Shown: positions 32,228 through 42,284, counted from the first letter of the stretch. The stretch: DNA of 64,000 nt from Alcanivorax quisquiliarum (GCF_023051175.1 NZ_JALKII010000001.1:1-64000), one strand, 5' to 3'. Notes: generated by a model from the sequence alone, not told the origin. Numbers and translations are program-made.

Positions 32228-33178
32228 TTAGCCTTTTATTGCGCCTTGCATCAGCGGCTGTAGCCAGCGGATCAGATCCCGGTGCACTTGAGCCCGGCAG
32301 CAATCATTGAGAATTTCATGGCGGCCGCCGGGGTATTCGCGCAGCGTGACGGACTGGTTGCCGGCTGCTTTCAGTGCGCGGGCCAGGGCTGGCACGCCTT
32401 TGCCGCAGCGGCTCATGGGATCGCTGTCGCCGGCGATCAATAAAATGGGCAGTTGCGGGGGCAGTTGTCTCATGGCAGCTTTGCTGTGTGAGGCGGCGAG
32501 GCCGCCGAGCAGATCGAGCCACAGCTGAGTGGTGCAATCGTGGCCGCACTGGGGGTCGCTCAGATATTGCTGGACGTGCGCTGGTTCTGCACTGAGCCAG
32601 TCGAAGTCGGTTTTTCTGTCCGGCACTTGCCTGGCCCAGCTGCCGAACGTGAGCTTGCGCATCAGCGCGCTGGCGCCGCGTGGTCCACGGAGCATTTTCT
32701 CCAGTAACACGGGCAAACGGCCCAGCCGGAATATCCAGGATGGGCTGTGATCACTCCCGCACAGGATCAATCCATCCAGTGCCAGCATGTTGGCGTGGCG
32801 TTCGGCCCAGGCCAGCGCAGCGAAGCTGCCCATGCTGTGCCCGGCAAGCACCTGTGGCAGCGCCGGAAAACTGTCGCGCAGATACTGTTGCACTTGCGTA
32901 ATGTCGCCGAGCAGCTGTTGCCAGCCGTCCTGATCACCAAAATGCCCTCGCGGGCTGACGTCCGAGACGGATTCACCGTGGCCGCGGTGATCGTGCACGC
33001 ACAGATGCCAGCCGGCGGCATTCACTGCCTCGGCCAGCGGGCCATAGCGGCCGCCGTGTTCCGCCATGCCATGCATCCAGTGCAATACGCCCTGCGCGGG
33101 GACGCTGGCTTGCCACAGGCGCACGCCGATGCGGTGGCCGTCGGGCGTATCAAGGTGGGTCAGGGCCGGTTGCGTCAT
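32228..33178 (-). CDS. Alpha/beta hydrolase, monoacylglycerol-lipase-like
   Basis: A 316-residue hydrolase. The preferred start MTQPALTHLDTPDG skips 30 poorly conserved upstream residues. The oxyanion motif HWMHGMAEHGGRYGPLA near 38, YDHRGHGES-like VHDHRGHGESV near 68, nucleophile elbow AGHSMGSFAAL near 115 and a late Asp/His pair (AGDSDPMS near 250; GGRHEILND near 285) fit the Hydrolase_4 lysophospholipase/monoacylglycerol lipase family. It is transcribed toward the coiled-coil gene. The lipid substrate is unknown. Confidence 0.87.
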   Translation of the reverse strand: MTQPALTHLDTPDGHRIGVRLWQASVPAQGVLHWMHGMAEHGGRYGPLAEAVNAAGWHLCVHDHRGHGESVSDVSPRGHFGDQDGWQQLLGDITQVQQYLRDSFPALPQVLAGHSMGSFAALAWAERHANMLALDGLILCGSDHSPSWIFRLGRLPVLLEKMLRGPRGASALMRKLTFGSWARQVPDRKTDFDWLSAEPAHVQQYLSDPQCGHDCTTQLWLDLLGGLAASHSKAAMRQLPPQLPILLIAGDSDPMSRCGKGVPALARALKAAGNQSVTLREYPGGRHEILNDCCRAQVHRDLIRWLQPLMQGAIKG

Positions 33179-33366
33179 GTTGTCGTTCCCGTGGCGCGCC
33201 GGAGCGCGGGCAATGCCGGGTCTTTTGTGGCATCTGTTGCGGCCCGGCTTGCACGCACGTTGCAGCATTCGTGAGATACGGTCAAGGTGGCGCGGGGATT
33301 TCGGTATACTGTCTTTCCTGGCGTTATCGAGCGCCGGGTTATATGCCCAGTTATTGAGGAGCCATC

Positions 33367-35160
33367 GTGATTCACTACCGCATCCAGCCGTTGCGCCCTG
33401 AAGCTCATTTGTTTGCCGTGGAAGTACGGGTGCCGGAGCCGACCCCGGAGGGCCAGGCGTTTGCGATGCCGGCCTGGATTCCGGGCAGTTATATGATTCG
33501 GGATTTTGCCCGCCATGTGGTGGCCTTTGAGGCGACCGCCAATGGCGAGCCGGTGGGTTGGCAGAAGCTGGACAAGCACACCTGGCAGCTGGAGCCGGTC
33601 GATGGTGAAGTGCGGGTGCGCATCGAAGTGTATGCGTGGGACTTGTCGGTACGCGGTGCGCATCTGGATACCACGCATGGTTATTTCAATGGCAGCTGTG
33701 TGTTTCTCGCGGCCAAGGGCCATGAAGACCAGCCCTGCGAGGTGGACATTCTGCCGCCGGAGGGTGCGGCTTATGCAGGCTGGCAGCTCGCCACGGGTAT
33801 GCCGCGCATCAGTGGCAATGAGTTGGGTTTCGGGGTGTTCCGGGCGGAAAACTATGATGCGCTGATTGATTACCCGGTGGAGATGGGCGCCTTTACCCAT
33901 GCCAGTTTCGATGCCTGCGGTGTGCCTCATCGGGTGGTGCTCAGTGGCCGCCATCAGGCGGATATGGCGCGCTTGTGCCGCGACCTGGCGTTGATCTGCG
34001 AGCAGCATATCAAGCTGTTCGGTGAGCCGGCGCCGATGGAAGATTATCTGTTCATGACGCTGGTGACCGGCGATGGTTATGGCGGGCTTGAACACCGGAA
34101 TTCCACCAGCCTGATGTGCGCGCGGGCGGATTTGCCGCGCCGCACGGATGCACCGGATGTGGTGCGCGATGCCTATCGCAATTATCTGGGGCTGTGCAGT
34201 CACGAATATTTCCACACCTGGAACGTCAAGCGCATCAAGCCGGAAGCGTTCACGCCTTTTGATCTGAATCAGGAGGTGTATACCGAGCTGTTGTGGGCGT
34301 TTGAAGGCATCACCAGCTACTACGATGATCTCGCGCTGGTGCGTGCCGGGCTGATCACACCGCAGGCGTATCTGGAGGTACTGGGGCAGACTATTTCGCG
34401 GGTGCAGCGTGGCAGTGGCAGCCGCCGCCAGACGGTGACGGAATCCAGCCTTGATGCCTGGACCCGGTTCTACAAACAGGATGAAAACGCGCCCAATGCA
34501 ATTGTCAGTTACTACGCCAAAGGCGCGCTGGTGGCGTTGGCGCTTGATCTGACATTGCGCGATCTCACTGGCGAGCAGAAATCACTGGATGATCTGATGC
34601 GGTTGCTGTGGCAGCGCTACGGCAAAACCGGGCTGGGCGTGCCGGAACACGGCGTGCAGGCACTGGCGGAAGAGCTGGCCGGGCAATCCATGGCGGCATT
34701 TTTCGATCTGGCGTTATACAGCACCGAGCCGCTGCCCCTGGCGCAGCTGCTGCAATCCCGTGGTGTGGCGTTGCAGTGGCGGGCGCCGGCCAACCATGGC
34801 GACAACGGCGGCAAACCGGCTGCCCACGCGCCGGTGAATCTGGGTGTGCGGGTGGCGGATGATGTGCTCGGTGCGCGGGTGGCGGTGGCCTATGACCAAG
34901 GCCCGGCGATGGCGGCAGGGCTGTCTGCGGGTGACGTGATTGTGGCGCTGGACGGCCTGAAAACCGATGCGCGGAAATTCGATGAACAATTGGCGGCGTA
35001 TCAGCCGGGCGAACGGATTACCGTGCATGCGTTTCGCCGTGATGAGCTGATGCAATTTACCGTCGCGCTGGAGGTGGGCGAGGCGAGCCTGGCGTGCCTG
35101 AGCATTGTGCCGGAGGGCTTGACCCCGGCCGGCCTGGATTGGCTCGGCCAGCGCCGTTGA
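33367..35160 (+). CDS. M61 family metallopeptidase with PDZ domain
   Basis: A 597-residue protein of the glycyl aminopeptidase type. The N-terminal beta domain starts IHYRIQPLRPEAHLFAVEV. The zinc site HEYFHTWNVKRIKP lies near residue 279, with the downstream Glu in LLWAFEGITSYYDD near 310. A PDZ domain (GVRVADDVLGARVAVAYDQG, GLSAGDVIVALDG) covers about 490-570. No signal peptide, so probably cytosolic. It ends 10 bases before hrpA. Confidence 0.9.
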   Translation: MIHYRIQPLRPEAHLFAVEVRVPEPTPEGQAFAMPAWIPGSYMIRDFARHVVAFEATANGEPVGWQKLDKHTWQLEPVDGEVRVRIEVYAWDLSVRGAHLDTTHGYFNGSCVFLAAKGHEDQPCEVDILPPEGAAYAGWQLATGMPRISGNELGFGVFRAENYDALIDYPVEMGAFTHASFDACGVPHRVVLSGRHQADMARLCRDLALICEQHIKLFGEPAPMEDYLFMTLVTGDGYGGLEHRNSTSLMCARADLPRRTDAPDVVRDAYRNYLGLCSHEYFHTWNVKRIKPEAFTPFDLNQEVYTELLWAFEGITSYYDDLALVRAGLITPQAYLEVLGQTISRVQRGSGSRRQTVTESSLDAWTRFYKQDENAPNAIVSYYAKGALVALALDLTLRDLTGEQKSLDDLMRLLWQRYGKTGLGVPEHGVQALAEELAGQSMAAFFDLALYSTEPLPLAQLLQSRGVALQWRAPANHGDNGGKPAAHAPVNLGVRVADDVLGARVAVAYDQGPAMAAGLSAGDVIVALDGLKTDARKFDEQLAAYQPGERITVHAFRRDELMQFTVALEVGEASLACLSIVPEGLTPAGLDWLGQRR

Positions 35161-35170
35161 TCGCGCCTGC

Positions 35171-38100
35171 ATGATGGAATCTGCTCCCGTTTCTCCCGTT
35201 TCTCCGGCGGCCCTGCTGCGCTCGCTCAGTGCCCGGCTGGATCAGGCGATGCTGGCGGATCAGCCGCGTCTTGCCCGGCGTCTGGCTGGCCTGCGCAAGC
35301 GTTTTGATGCCCGTGCGGCGCAGCAGGTAGAGGCGGCGCTGGCGGCTTCTGTGGCGCTGCGCGAACGGCGCGCTGCGCTGACGCCGCGCATCGACTGGCC
35401 GGATTTGCCAGTGGTACATTCGCTGGATGCGTTGCAAGAGGCGATCGAGTCCCATCAGGTGGTGGTGGTGGCTGGCGAAACCGGCTCCGGCAAGACCACG
35501 CAGTTGCCGAAGTTGTGCCTGGCGTTGGGCCGTGGCCGTGCCGGCATGATCGGGCACACGCAGCCTCGGCGCCTGGCGGCGCGGGCGGTGGCGGCGCGGA
35601 TTGCGGAAGAGATCGGCTCCAGTGTCGGCGCCATGGTCGGTTTCAAGGTGCGGTTTCAGGATCAGGTGGGGCCGGAATCGCTGGTCAAATTGATGACCGA
35701 TGGCACCTTGCTGGCGGAGATTCAGCAAGATCGGTTGTTGCGACAATACGACACGCTGATCATTGATGAGGCGCATGAGCGCAGCCTCAATATCGATTTT
35801 TTGCTGGGCTACCTGAAACAACTGCTACCACGGCGGCCCGATCTGAAAATCATCATTACCTCGGCCACCATTGATCATGAGCGGTTCGCGGCGCATTTTT
35901 CCGGGGCCCCGGTGCTGGAAGTGTCCGGCCGCACTTACCCGGTGGAGGTGCGTTATCGCGACAGCGCCGACGAAGGCGAGCGTGATCTGCGCCGTGAAGT
36001 GGAACTGGTGCTGCGCGAGATCGAACAAGAGGAGCGCGGCCAGCTCCCCCCGGCGCGAGACGTGCTGGTGTTTCTCAGTGGCGAACGGGAAATCCGCGAG
36101 TTGCATCACCATCTGCGCCGCTGTGAATTTCGCGATACGGAATTTCTGCCGCTGTACGCGCGCTTGAGCCAGCAAGAACAGCATCGGGTTTTTTCACCTC
36201 ACCGTGGGCGCCGGGTGGTGCTCACCACCAACGTGGCGGAAACTTCGCTGACTGTGCCGGGCATTCGTTACGTTATTGATGCGGGCACGGCGCGCATCAG
36301 CCGCTACAGCGTGCACAGCAAGGTGCAGCGCTTGCCGGTGGAGGCGATCTCCCAGGCCAGTGCCGAGCAGCGCAAGGGGCGCAGCGGGCGGGTGATGCCG
36401 GGTATCTGTTATCGCCTTTACAGTGAAGCTGATTTTCTCTCCCGCCCGGCATTTACCGACCCGGAAATCCGGCGCACGAATCTGGCCGCCGTGATTTTGC
36501 AGATGGCCGATCTGGGCCTGGGCGAGCTGGAAGATTTTCCTTTTATTGATCCGCCGGATGGGCGCCTGGTGCGCGATGGCTATCGCTTGCTGGAAGAGCT
36601 GGGTGCCATTGAAGGCCGCACCCTGACGCCAGTAGGCCGCGAGCTGGCGCGGCTGCCAGTAGACCCGCGCCTGGCACGAATGGTGTTGCGCGCAAGCGAA
36701 ACCGGCGCGTTGCGTGAGGCGCTGATTATTGTCGCGGCGCTGGCGGTGCAAGATCCGCGAGAGCGGCCGCACGAGCAACAGCAGCAGGCGGATCAGGCGC
36801 ACCAGCCGTTTGTGGACAAGCAATCGGATTTTCTGCTTTTCCTCAAGCTGTGGGAGTGGGCGGAGGCGCAGCGTGTGGCGCTGACGCGCAACCAGTATGA
36901 GCGCCTGCTGAAGAAAACTTTTTTGTCGCCCACGCGAATGCGTGAGTGGCGCGATACGCACCATCAGCTGCTGCTGTTGTGCAAACAGATGAAGCTGCCG
37001 TTGTCGGATGTCCCCGCCAGTTATGACGCGCTGCATCGGGCGCTATTGTCGGGTTTGTTGGGCCACGTTGTGCGGCGCACAGACGAAGGCGAATGGTTGT
37101 CCACTCGCAATCGCAAGCCAGTGGTGTGGCCGGGTTCGGCGCTGGCCAAAACGCGGGCGAGCTGGCTGATGGCGGCAGAGCTGATCGACACCAGCCGGCT
37201 GTTTGCCCGTTGCGTGGCGCAGATTCAGCCCGAGTGGATCGAGCAGGAAGCCGCGCATCTGGTGAAACGCCAGTATGTGGAGCCGTACTGGTCGAAAAAA
37301 CATGGCGCTGTCTGGGCGCGAGAGCAGGTCAGTCTGTTCGGGCTGCTCCTGGTAGCAGGGCGCCGGGTCAGCTTTGGTGCCCATCAGCCGGCGCTGGCGC
37401 GAGAGCTGATGATTCGTGAGGGGCTGGTGGCCGGCGAGTTGCCTCGGGAGCCGGATTTCGTGCGCGCCAATCGGGCGTTGCGCGCGCAGCTGGAAGAGTA
37501 TGAGCACAAGCTGCGCCGCCGTGATCTGCTGGCGGATGAAGAAGACTGTTTTGCGTTTTACGATGCACGCTTGCCAGCAGAGGTTTACAGCCTCAAACAT
37601 CTGGAAAGCTGGTATCGCCGCGCAGCGGAGCCCGAGCGCAGGGCGCTGTTCATGACGCAGGAAGACCTGCTGGTGCGTGAGCCTGAGCTGGGCCAGGAAG
37701 CGTTCCCGGATCATTTGCAGATTGGCGAATTGCGGCTGCCGCTTTCCTACAGTTTTGATCCCAGCGGCAGCCACGATGGCGTGACGCTCACGTTGCCGGT
37801 GGCAGCCTTGAATCAGGTATCGCCCGAGCGGCTCGATTGGTTGGTGCCAGGCCTGCTGCGGGAAAAACTGGAGGCGTTGCTGCGCGGTTTGCCGAAGGCG
37901 CGCCGGCGCCATTTTGTGCCGGTGCCGGATTACGTCAGCGCTTTGCTGGATGTGCTGGTGCCGGGCGATACACCGCTGATGCCTGCTGTCACTCGCGAGC
38001 TGGCGCGCATCACCGGCGTGCGAGTGGAGCTTGAGGAGTGGCAGGCGGTGCAGTTGCCGCTGCATCTGCAATTCAATTTGCGCATCACCGATGGCGATGC

Positions 38101-39046
38101 GTTGCTGGCCGAGGGCCGTGATCTGGCGGCGCTGAAGGTGCGCTTTGCCGATCAGGCGCTGGCGGCAATCACGCCTGCGGCCGATGAGCCTGAGCGAGCG
38201 GGTACGGACTGGGTTTTTGGCGAGCTGCCGTTGGTCAGGGAAATGCCACGGGACGGGATCGTGGTGCGGGCCTGGCCGGCGCTGCAAGATCGCGGCAAGG
38301 ACGTGGCGGAAACCCTGTGCGCAGACGCCGAGGAAGCTGGCTGGCAGCACCAGTGGGGTGTGGCGCGGCTGCTGTTGTTGCGGCTGGCGGAGCAGCAGCG
38401 GCTGCTGCGGCGCTTTGCCGGCCAGCAGCCGGGTTTTCAGAAAATGGCGGCGGAAAAATCTGCGCTGGGGCGGAGTGTGCTTGAGGATGTATTGCTTCAG
38501 GTGACCGCGCAGCACTTCGGCGATTTACAGCCTGTCCGTGATGAAGCGGCGTTTCGTGCCTGCCTGGATCGGGGTCGCGGCAGTTTTGTGAAGGCCGCCG
38601 AAGCGGCACTGAGCGGCTGGAGCGGTGTGCTGGCGAGCTACCGGGATATCGCAGCGCGGCTGGATCGGCAGTTTCCGCTGGCCTGGGCGCACGCCCACCG
38701 GGACATCAAGCGGCAATTGGGTGAACTGATGTTTCCCGGTTTTCCGCTTCAGGTGCCGGCCCGGTGGCTGGCGGAATACCCGCGCTATTTCAAGGCATTG
38801 GCCCATCGGCTGGAGAAGCTGGGTGGCCAGATTGGCCGTGATCGGGCGCTGGTGGCTGAGCTTGAGGCGCTGTGGGAGCAGTATCAGACGCGTGCCGGCG
38901 AGCAGCCGTTGTGGCAGCAGCCGGAGCCGTTACAGTTGTACCGTTGGATGTTGGAAGAGTACCGGGTAAGCCTGTTTGCCCAGCAGCTGGGGACGCGGAT
39001 GCCGGTGTCGGCGAAACGTCTGCGCCAGCAGTGGGAGCTGTGTTGA
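35171..39046 (+). CDS. hrpA: ATP-dependent RNA helicase HrpA
   Basis: A 1291-residue DEAH-box helicase, matching the usual ~1300 residues. Walker A is GETGSGKTTQLPKL near 97, the DEAH box is LIIDEAHERSLNID near 197, the SAT motif is ITSATIDHERF and the C-terminal helicase motif is SAEQRKGRSGRVMPG near 405. The HA2/OB domains and the long DUF3418 C-terminal region complete the HrpA architecture. It remodels mRNA and ribosome complexes in the cytoplasm. Coupled to the M61 gene by a short gap. Confidence 0.95.
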   Translation: MMESAPVSPVSPAALLRSLSARLDQAMLADQPRLARRLAGLRKRFDARAAQQVEAALAASVALRERRAALTPRIDWPDLPVVHSLDALQEAIESHQVVVVAGETGSGKTTQLPKLCLALGRGRAGMIGHTQPRRLAARAVAARIAEEIGSSVGAMVGFKVRFQDQVGPESLVKLMTDGTLLAEIQQDRLLRQYDTLIIDEAHERSLNIDFLLGYLKQLLPRRPDLKIIITSATIDHERFAAHFSGAPVLEVSGRTYPVEVRYRDSADEGERDLRREVELVLREIEQEERGQLPPARDVLVFLSGEREIRELHHHLRRCEFRDTEFLPLYARLSQQEQHRVFSPHRGRRVVLTTNVAETSLTVPGIRYVIDAGTARISRYSVHSKVQRLPVEAISQASAEQRKGRSGRVMPGICYRLYSEADFLSRPAFTDPEIRRTNLAAVILQMADLGLGELEDFPFIDPPDGRLVRDGYRLLEELGAIEGRTLTPVGRELARLPVDPRLARMVLRASETGALREALIIVAALAVQDPRERPHEQQQQADQAHQPFVDKQSDFLLFLKLWEWAEAQRVALTRNQYERLLKKTFLSPTRMREWRDTHHQLLLLCKQMKLPLSDVPASYDALHRALLSGLLGHVVRRTDEGEWLSTRNRKPVVWPGSALAKTRASWLMAAELIDTSRLFARCVAQIQPEWIEQEAAHLVKRQYVEPYWSKKHGAVWAREQVSLFGLLLVAGRRVSFGAHQPALARELMIREGLVAGELPREPDFVRANRALRAQLEEYEHKLRRRDLLADEEDCFAFYDARLPAEVYSLKHLESWYRRAAEPERRALFMTQEDLLVREPELGQEAFPDHLQIGELRLPLSYSFDPSGSHDGVTLTLPVAALNQVSPERLDWLVPGLLREKLEALLRGLPKARRRHFVPVPDYVSALLDVLVPGDTPLMPAVTRELARITGVRVELEEWQAVQLPLHLQFNLRITDGDALLAEGRDLAALKVRFADQALAAITPAADEPERAGTDWVFGELPLVREMPRDGIVVRAWPALQDRGKDVAETLCADAEEAGWQHQWGVARLLLLRLAEQQRLLRRFAGQQPGFQKMAAEKSALGRSVLEDVLLQVTAQHFGDLQPVRDEAAFRACLDRGRGSFVKAAEAALSGWSGVLASYRDIAARLDRQFPLAWAHAHRDIKRQLGELMFPGFPLQVPARWLAEYPRYFKALAHRLEKLGGQIGRDRALVAELEALWEQYQTRAGEQPLWQQPEPLQLYRWMLEEYRVSLFAQQLGTRMPVSAKRLRQQWELC

Positions 39047-39171
39047 CCGAATAATACGCTTTTCCGTCTTGTGGCACTTTGCCTGCCGGGCCGCAAGCGG
39101 TGATAATCACCGGTTAAGATTCCCGCCAGTGGCTTTTTGCGTGCCGCTGGCCTTCACGCGAGGAGCGATTT

Positions 39172-40302
39172 GTGACCCAGCAGGCAGTAGTCATCAGCGG
39201 CACCGGTCTGTGGACACCGGAGCTGGTCATCACCAATGAGGAGCTGGTGGCGTCCTTCAACCAGTATGTCGATCAGCATAACGAGCGCTACGCGGCGGAG
39301 ATCGACGCTGGCGAGAGACAGGCCCTGCAACACTCCAGCGCGGAATTCATCGAAAAGGCATCTGGCATCAAGCAGCGCTATGTGCTGGACAAGGAAGGCG
39401 TGCTGGACCCGGCGCGCATGGCGCCGCGTATCGCGGAGCGCAGTGACGACACTATTTCCGTGCAGGCCGAGATGGCGGTGAAGGCGATCCAGGATGCGCT
39501 GAAGCAGGCCGGCCGCACGCCGGCAGATGTGGATGCAATTCTGGTGGCATGTTCCAACATGCAGCGCCCGTACCCTGCGATGGCGGTGGAGATCCAGCAT
39601 TATCTGGGTATGGAGCGCGGCTGGGGCTACGACATGAACGTGGCCTGTTCGGCGGCGACATTCGGATTGCAGGCGGCCTCGGATGCGATTCGCTCCGGCA
39701 ATGCGCGCTGCGTGGTGGTGGTGAACCCGGAAATCTGCTCCGCGCACCTGGCGTGGGAAGATCGCGACTGTCATTTCATCTTCGGCGATGTGGCTACCGC
39801 GCTGGTGCTGGAAGCGGCTGATGCGGCCACCTCGGAGAATCAGTGGGAAATTATCGGCACGCGGCTGCAAACCCGTTTCTCGAATAATATCCGCAACAAT
39901 TTCGGTTTCCTCAATCGGGCGGATGAAAGCGGCGTCGGGGCGCGCGACAAACTGTTCCGGCAGGAAGGCCGCAAGGTGTTCCGGGAAGTTTGCCCGATGG
40001 TGGCCGAGCAGATCACTGATCACCTCGGCGAATTGTCGATAGCGCCGGATTCGCTTGATCGCATGTGGCTGCACCAGGCCAATCTGGGCATGAATCAGTT
40101 TATTGCACGCCGGGTGCTCGGGCGGGATGCCACGCGGGAAGAGGCGCCGGTGATTCTGGATGAATACGCCAACACCAGCTCGGCCGGCTCGATTATCGCG
40201 TTTCATAAATACAACGCAGATCTGCAAGCGGGCGATGTGGGCGTGATTTGCTCCTTTGGTGCCGGTTACTCCATTGGCTCCATTGTGGTGAAAAAACGCT
40301 AA
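39172..40302 (+). CDS. FabH-like beta-ketoacyl-ACP synthase III (PA3286 type)
   Basis: A 376-residue thiolase-fold enzyme starting at GTG with gaggag upstream. MNVACSAATFGLQAA near residue 155 holds the catalytic Cys; MWLHQANLGMNQFIARRVLG near 300 holds the His, and ANTSSAGSIIAF near 335 the Asn. Its longer N-terminal insertion (residues 20-60) is typical of the Pseudomonas PA3286-like group, which condenses acyl-CoA with malonyl-ACP to feed beta-oxidation products into fatty-acid synthesis. Canonical FabH is ~320 aa. Confidence 0.88.
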   Translation: MTQQAVVISGTGLWTPELVITNEELVASFNQYVDQHNERYAAEIDAGERQALQHSSAEFIEKASGIKQRYVLDKEGVLDPARMAPRIAERSDDTISVQAEMAVKAIQDALKQAGRTPADVDAILVACSNMQRPYPAMAVEIQHYLGMERGWGYDMNVACSAATFGLQAASDAIRSGNARCVVVVNPEICSAHLAWEDRDCHFIFGDVATALVLEAADAATSENQWEIIGTRLQTRFSNNIRNNFGFLNRADESGVGARDKLFRQEGRKVFREVCPMVAEQITDHLGELSIAPDSLDRMWLHQANLGMNQFIARRVLGRDATREEAPVILDEYANTSSAGSIIAFHKYNADLQAGDVGVICSFGAGYSIGSIVVKKR

Positions 40303-40329
40303 AGGTTATTTGATCACGCTAAAAAAAGC

Positions 40330-40980
40330 GGTTCATTGTCGATTTCCGTGGAGGCATTCCGGTTGTCCGCGAAAGCGCCAATAGATTTTCCAGAATACCG
40401 ATCATTTTTATCCCCCTCTCCCCCAACCCCTCCCCCGCAAGGGGAGAGGGGCAAAAAAGACCATCGTCAATTCCCGTAGAGCCGTTTCCGCTGTCCGCGA
40501 AAGTATCAATGGGTACCCAAAATATCGGCTTTTTGCTCCCCTCTCCCCTTGCGGGACAAGCGAAGCGCAGAACAGCCGCAGGCTGGCCCGAAGGGGGAGC
40601 GAAGCGAATAAGGGGTTGGGGGAGAGGGGAGATTATGGCAGGAAATATATATGCGGCACTTGATCTGGAACGAAACGGACTGGCGCCAGGTGTTTTGGGG
40701 CTGTGGAATTTTCAAGAAAATTTCTTCTGGAGATAATTGGAAGTAGTGCAACATGTAGCTGGTATCGTAACAGCTGCATATTCGTCGCCCCTCTCCCCAA
40801 CCCCTCTCCCACAAGGGGAGAGGGGCTAAAAAAGCCCATCGTCGATTTCCGTGGAGGCATTCCGGTTGTCCGTGAAAGTATCAATGGGTGCCCAGAATAC
40901 CGGATTTTTTGCTCCCCTCTCCCCTTGCGGGAGAGGGGGGAAAAGCTGATTCGCTTGCCCCACGAGGGAGAGCGGCTAAA
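40330..40980. repeat. Cluster of intergenic repeats and palindromes
   Basis: Four cccctctcccc-type palindromes (near 40413-40451, 40541-40627, 40790-40827, 40911-40940) alternate with two other repeated units. One contains tttccgtggaggcattccgg and gaaagtatcaatgggt (near 40337, 40466, 40847); the other is the ~160-bp unit at 40630-40790. Related blocks are at 0-0.85 kb and 52.84-53.24 kb. No gene is supported here. Confidence 0.82.
40630..40790 (+). repeat. Dispersed ~160-bp intergenic repeat, copy 2
   Basis: Starts agattatggcaggaaatata and contains gcacttgatctggaacgaaa and a tail with gtagtgcaacatgtagctgg, matching the unit at 337-499 with moderate divergence. Confidence 0.75.
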
Positions 40981-41004
40981 GGGATCGGTATTTTTGACAA
41001 CCCC

Positions 41005-41583
41005 CTAGGTGCTTTCACGGACAACCGGGGTGAAGCGGGGGTGGTCCGGTGGGGGCACGGGCGGGCAGTTATGATGCGCGTATTGCCGCAAAGAGTGCGG
41101 GAAGGGCCAGGTGTTTGCGCCGGGGAGGCGGTGCAGTGTGTCTGGCAGTGATGCGGCCAACGGGTTGTGGCCGTGGCAGGTGTGATGGCGGTGGCAATCC
41201 TGGTGGTTGTCGTGGGTGGTTTCGTGCGTGCTTCTTCGATGAGCGCTGTCGTTTGTACCTGCGTCCGCACTGTCACTTGAATATGCGTTGGTATACGCGT
41301 CCGTACTTGCGTCGGCGTTTCTGTTTTTATTGGTACTTTGGTTGAGGTGCCTTTCGCTCTCGTCTTCGGGAAGGTGCGTGCCGCTTTGCACGATGCTTCC
41401 TGTAACGTTGATGCTGGCGACGTGCCTGGCCGCAGTATATTTCTCTCCGGCGCGCTGGTGCCATCGCAGATGCTCGCTGCTGATCGCCCAGGCTGGCTCC
41501 ATGGCGGCCAGCACAGTATTAGCCAGCATCAGCGCTGCCAGTATCAAGGCGGTCAGTAATCGTGTCGAGCGGCCCATCGGCAT
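41005..41583 (-). CDS. Putative His-rich secreted protein
   Basis: A 192-codon frame with a clear signal-peptide-like start (MGRSTRLLTALILAALMLAN ... AAMEPAWA). A Ser/Thr/Asn/Asp-rich middle is followed by a His/Cys stretch HDNHQDCHRHHTCHGH and a Pro-rich end. The pattern is like small periplasmic metal-related proteins of the DUF2946 kind, but I cannot confirm the family, and the middle is low-complexity. Stands alone on the minus strand. Confidence 0.45.
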   Translation of the reverse strand: MPMGRSTRLLTALILAALMLANTVLAAMEPAWAISSEHLRWHQRAGEKYTAARHVASINVTGSIVQSGTHLPEDESERHLNQSTNKNRNADASTDAYTNAYSSDSADAGTNDSAHRRSTHETTHDNHQDCHRHHTCHGHNPLAASLPDTLHRLPGANTWPFPHSLRQYAHHNCPPVPPPDHPRFTPVVREST

Positions 41584-41907
41584 TGCGTCGTCGCTATGTG
41601 GTGTTGAAGCTGACCGCCGGCAGCTCTGGTGAATCGTGAGGCGGTTTGCGGTAGCTGGTCATAATGCATGGCACAGCCGCTACTGTGAAGGCTCAGGCAG
41701 GTGGAGGTTCAATAACCTGGCAGGAAAATTTACAGATTTGATATTGGGCGCGCGACCGGAACGTTTCTGCGGTTGGTGTGAACTGAGCAACTATCCCGAA
41801 AAAAACCGCCACAGGCCGGGAGCAACATCGGAACGTCACGGCTTCCTCTCTGACAAACATTACGCAAGGGATGATTTTGTTCGCTCATGGCAACCAAGGA
41901 GATATAT
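41584..41907. other. Intergenic stretch between divergent secreted-protein genes
   Basis: About 320 bases, presumably holding the promoters of the two flanking frames. No specific motif could be assigned. Confidence 0.35.
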
Positions 41908-42198
41908 ATGAATACGATCAAACGCTTCAGCCCGCTGGCGCTGTTTTCTGCTTTTGCTCTGGTGATGTCGATGCTGGCCGCGCCGGTTCATGCGGCGACT
42001 GGTATGAACACGGCAGCCGGCGCTGATCAGGTGCTGCACGCCAATGATCACGATAAGGACCGGGACGATCGTCGGGATGATCGCCGTGATGATCAACGAG
42101 ATGACCGTCGTGGCGATGGTATGGGCACAGGGACTGGTACTGGCACTGGCACAGATGGCCGTGGGGGCCAGGGCGGCACCGGGCAGCCAGGCTGGTAA
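41908..42198 (+). CDS. Small secreted Asp/Arg- and Gly/Thr-repeat protein
   Basis: A 96-residue protein with an excellent ribosome binding site (aaggagatatat). The signal peptide is FSPLALFSAFALVMSMLAAP with cleavage after VHAA. The mature part is low-complexity: DHDKDRDDRRDDRRDDQRDD, then a GTGTGTGT stretch and a Gly-rich tail. A strong terminator follows. Likely periplasmic or exported; no known domain, function unknown. Confidence 0.7.
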   Translation: MNTIKRFSPLALFSAFALVMSMLAAPVHAATGMNTAAGADQVLHANDHDKDRDDRRDDRRDDQRDDRRGDGMGTGTGTGTGTDGRGGQGGTGQPGW

Positions 42199-42247
42199 CA
42201 CGAGCCTGATGCCTGCCGCAGCGGCCTGCCTGTAGGTGGCTGCGGTA

Positions 42248-42284
42248 CGAAGGCCCGGCAGGGATGCCGGGCCTTCGTTGTTTT
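42248..42284 (+). terminator. Rho-independent terminator
   Basis: cgaaggcccggc (42248-42259) pairs perfectly with gccgggccttcg (42266-42277), followed by ttgtttt. Confidence 0.88.

Noticed and set aside
37043-38515. Long minus-strand frame (490 codons) inside hrpA
   Set aside because: Shadow of hrpA in GC-rich DNA; low-complexity translation without domain features.
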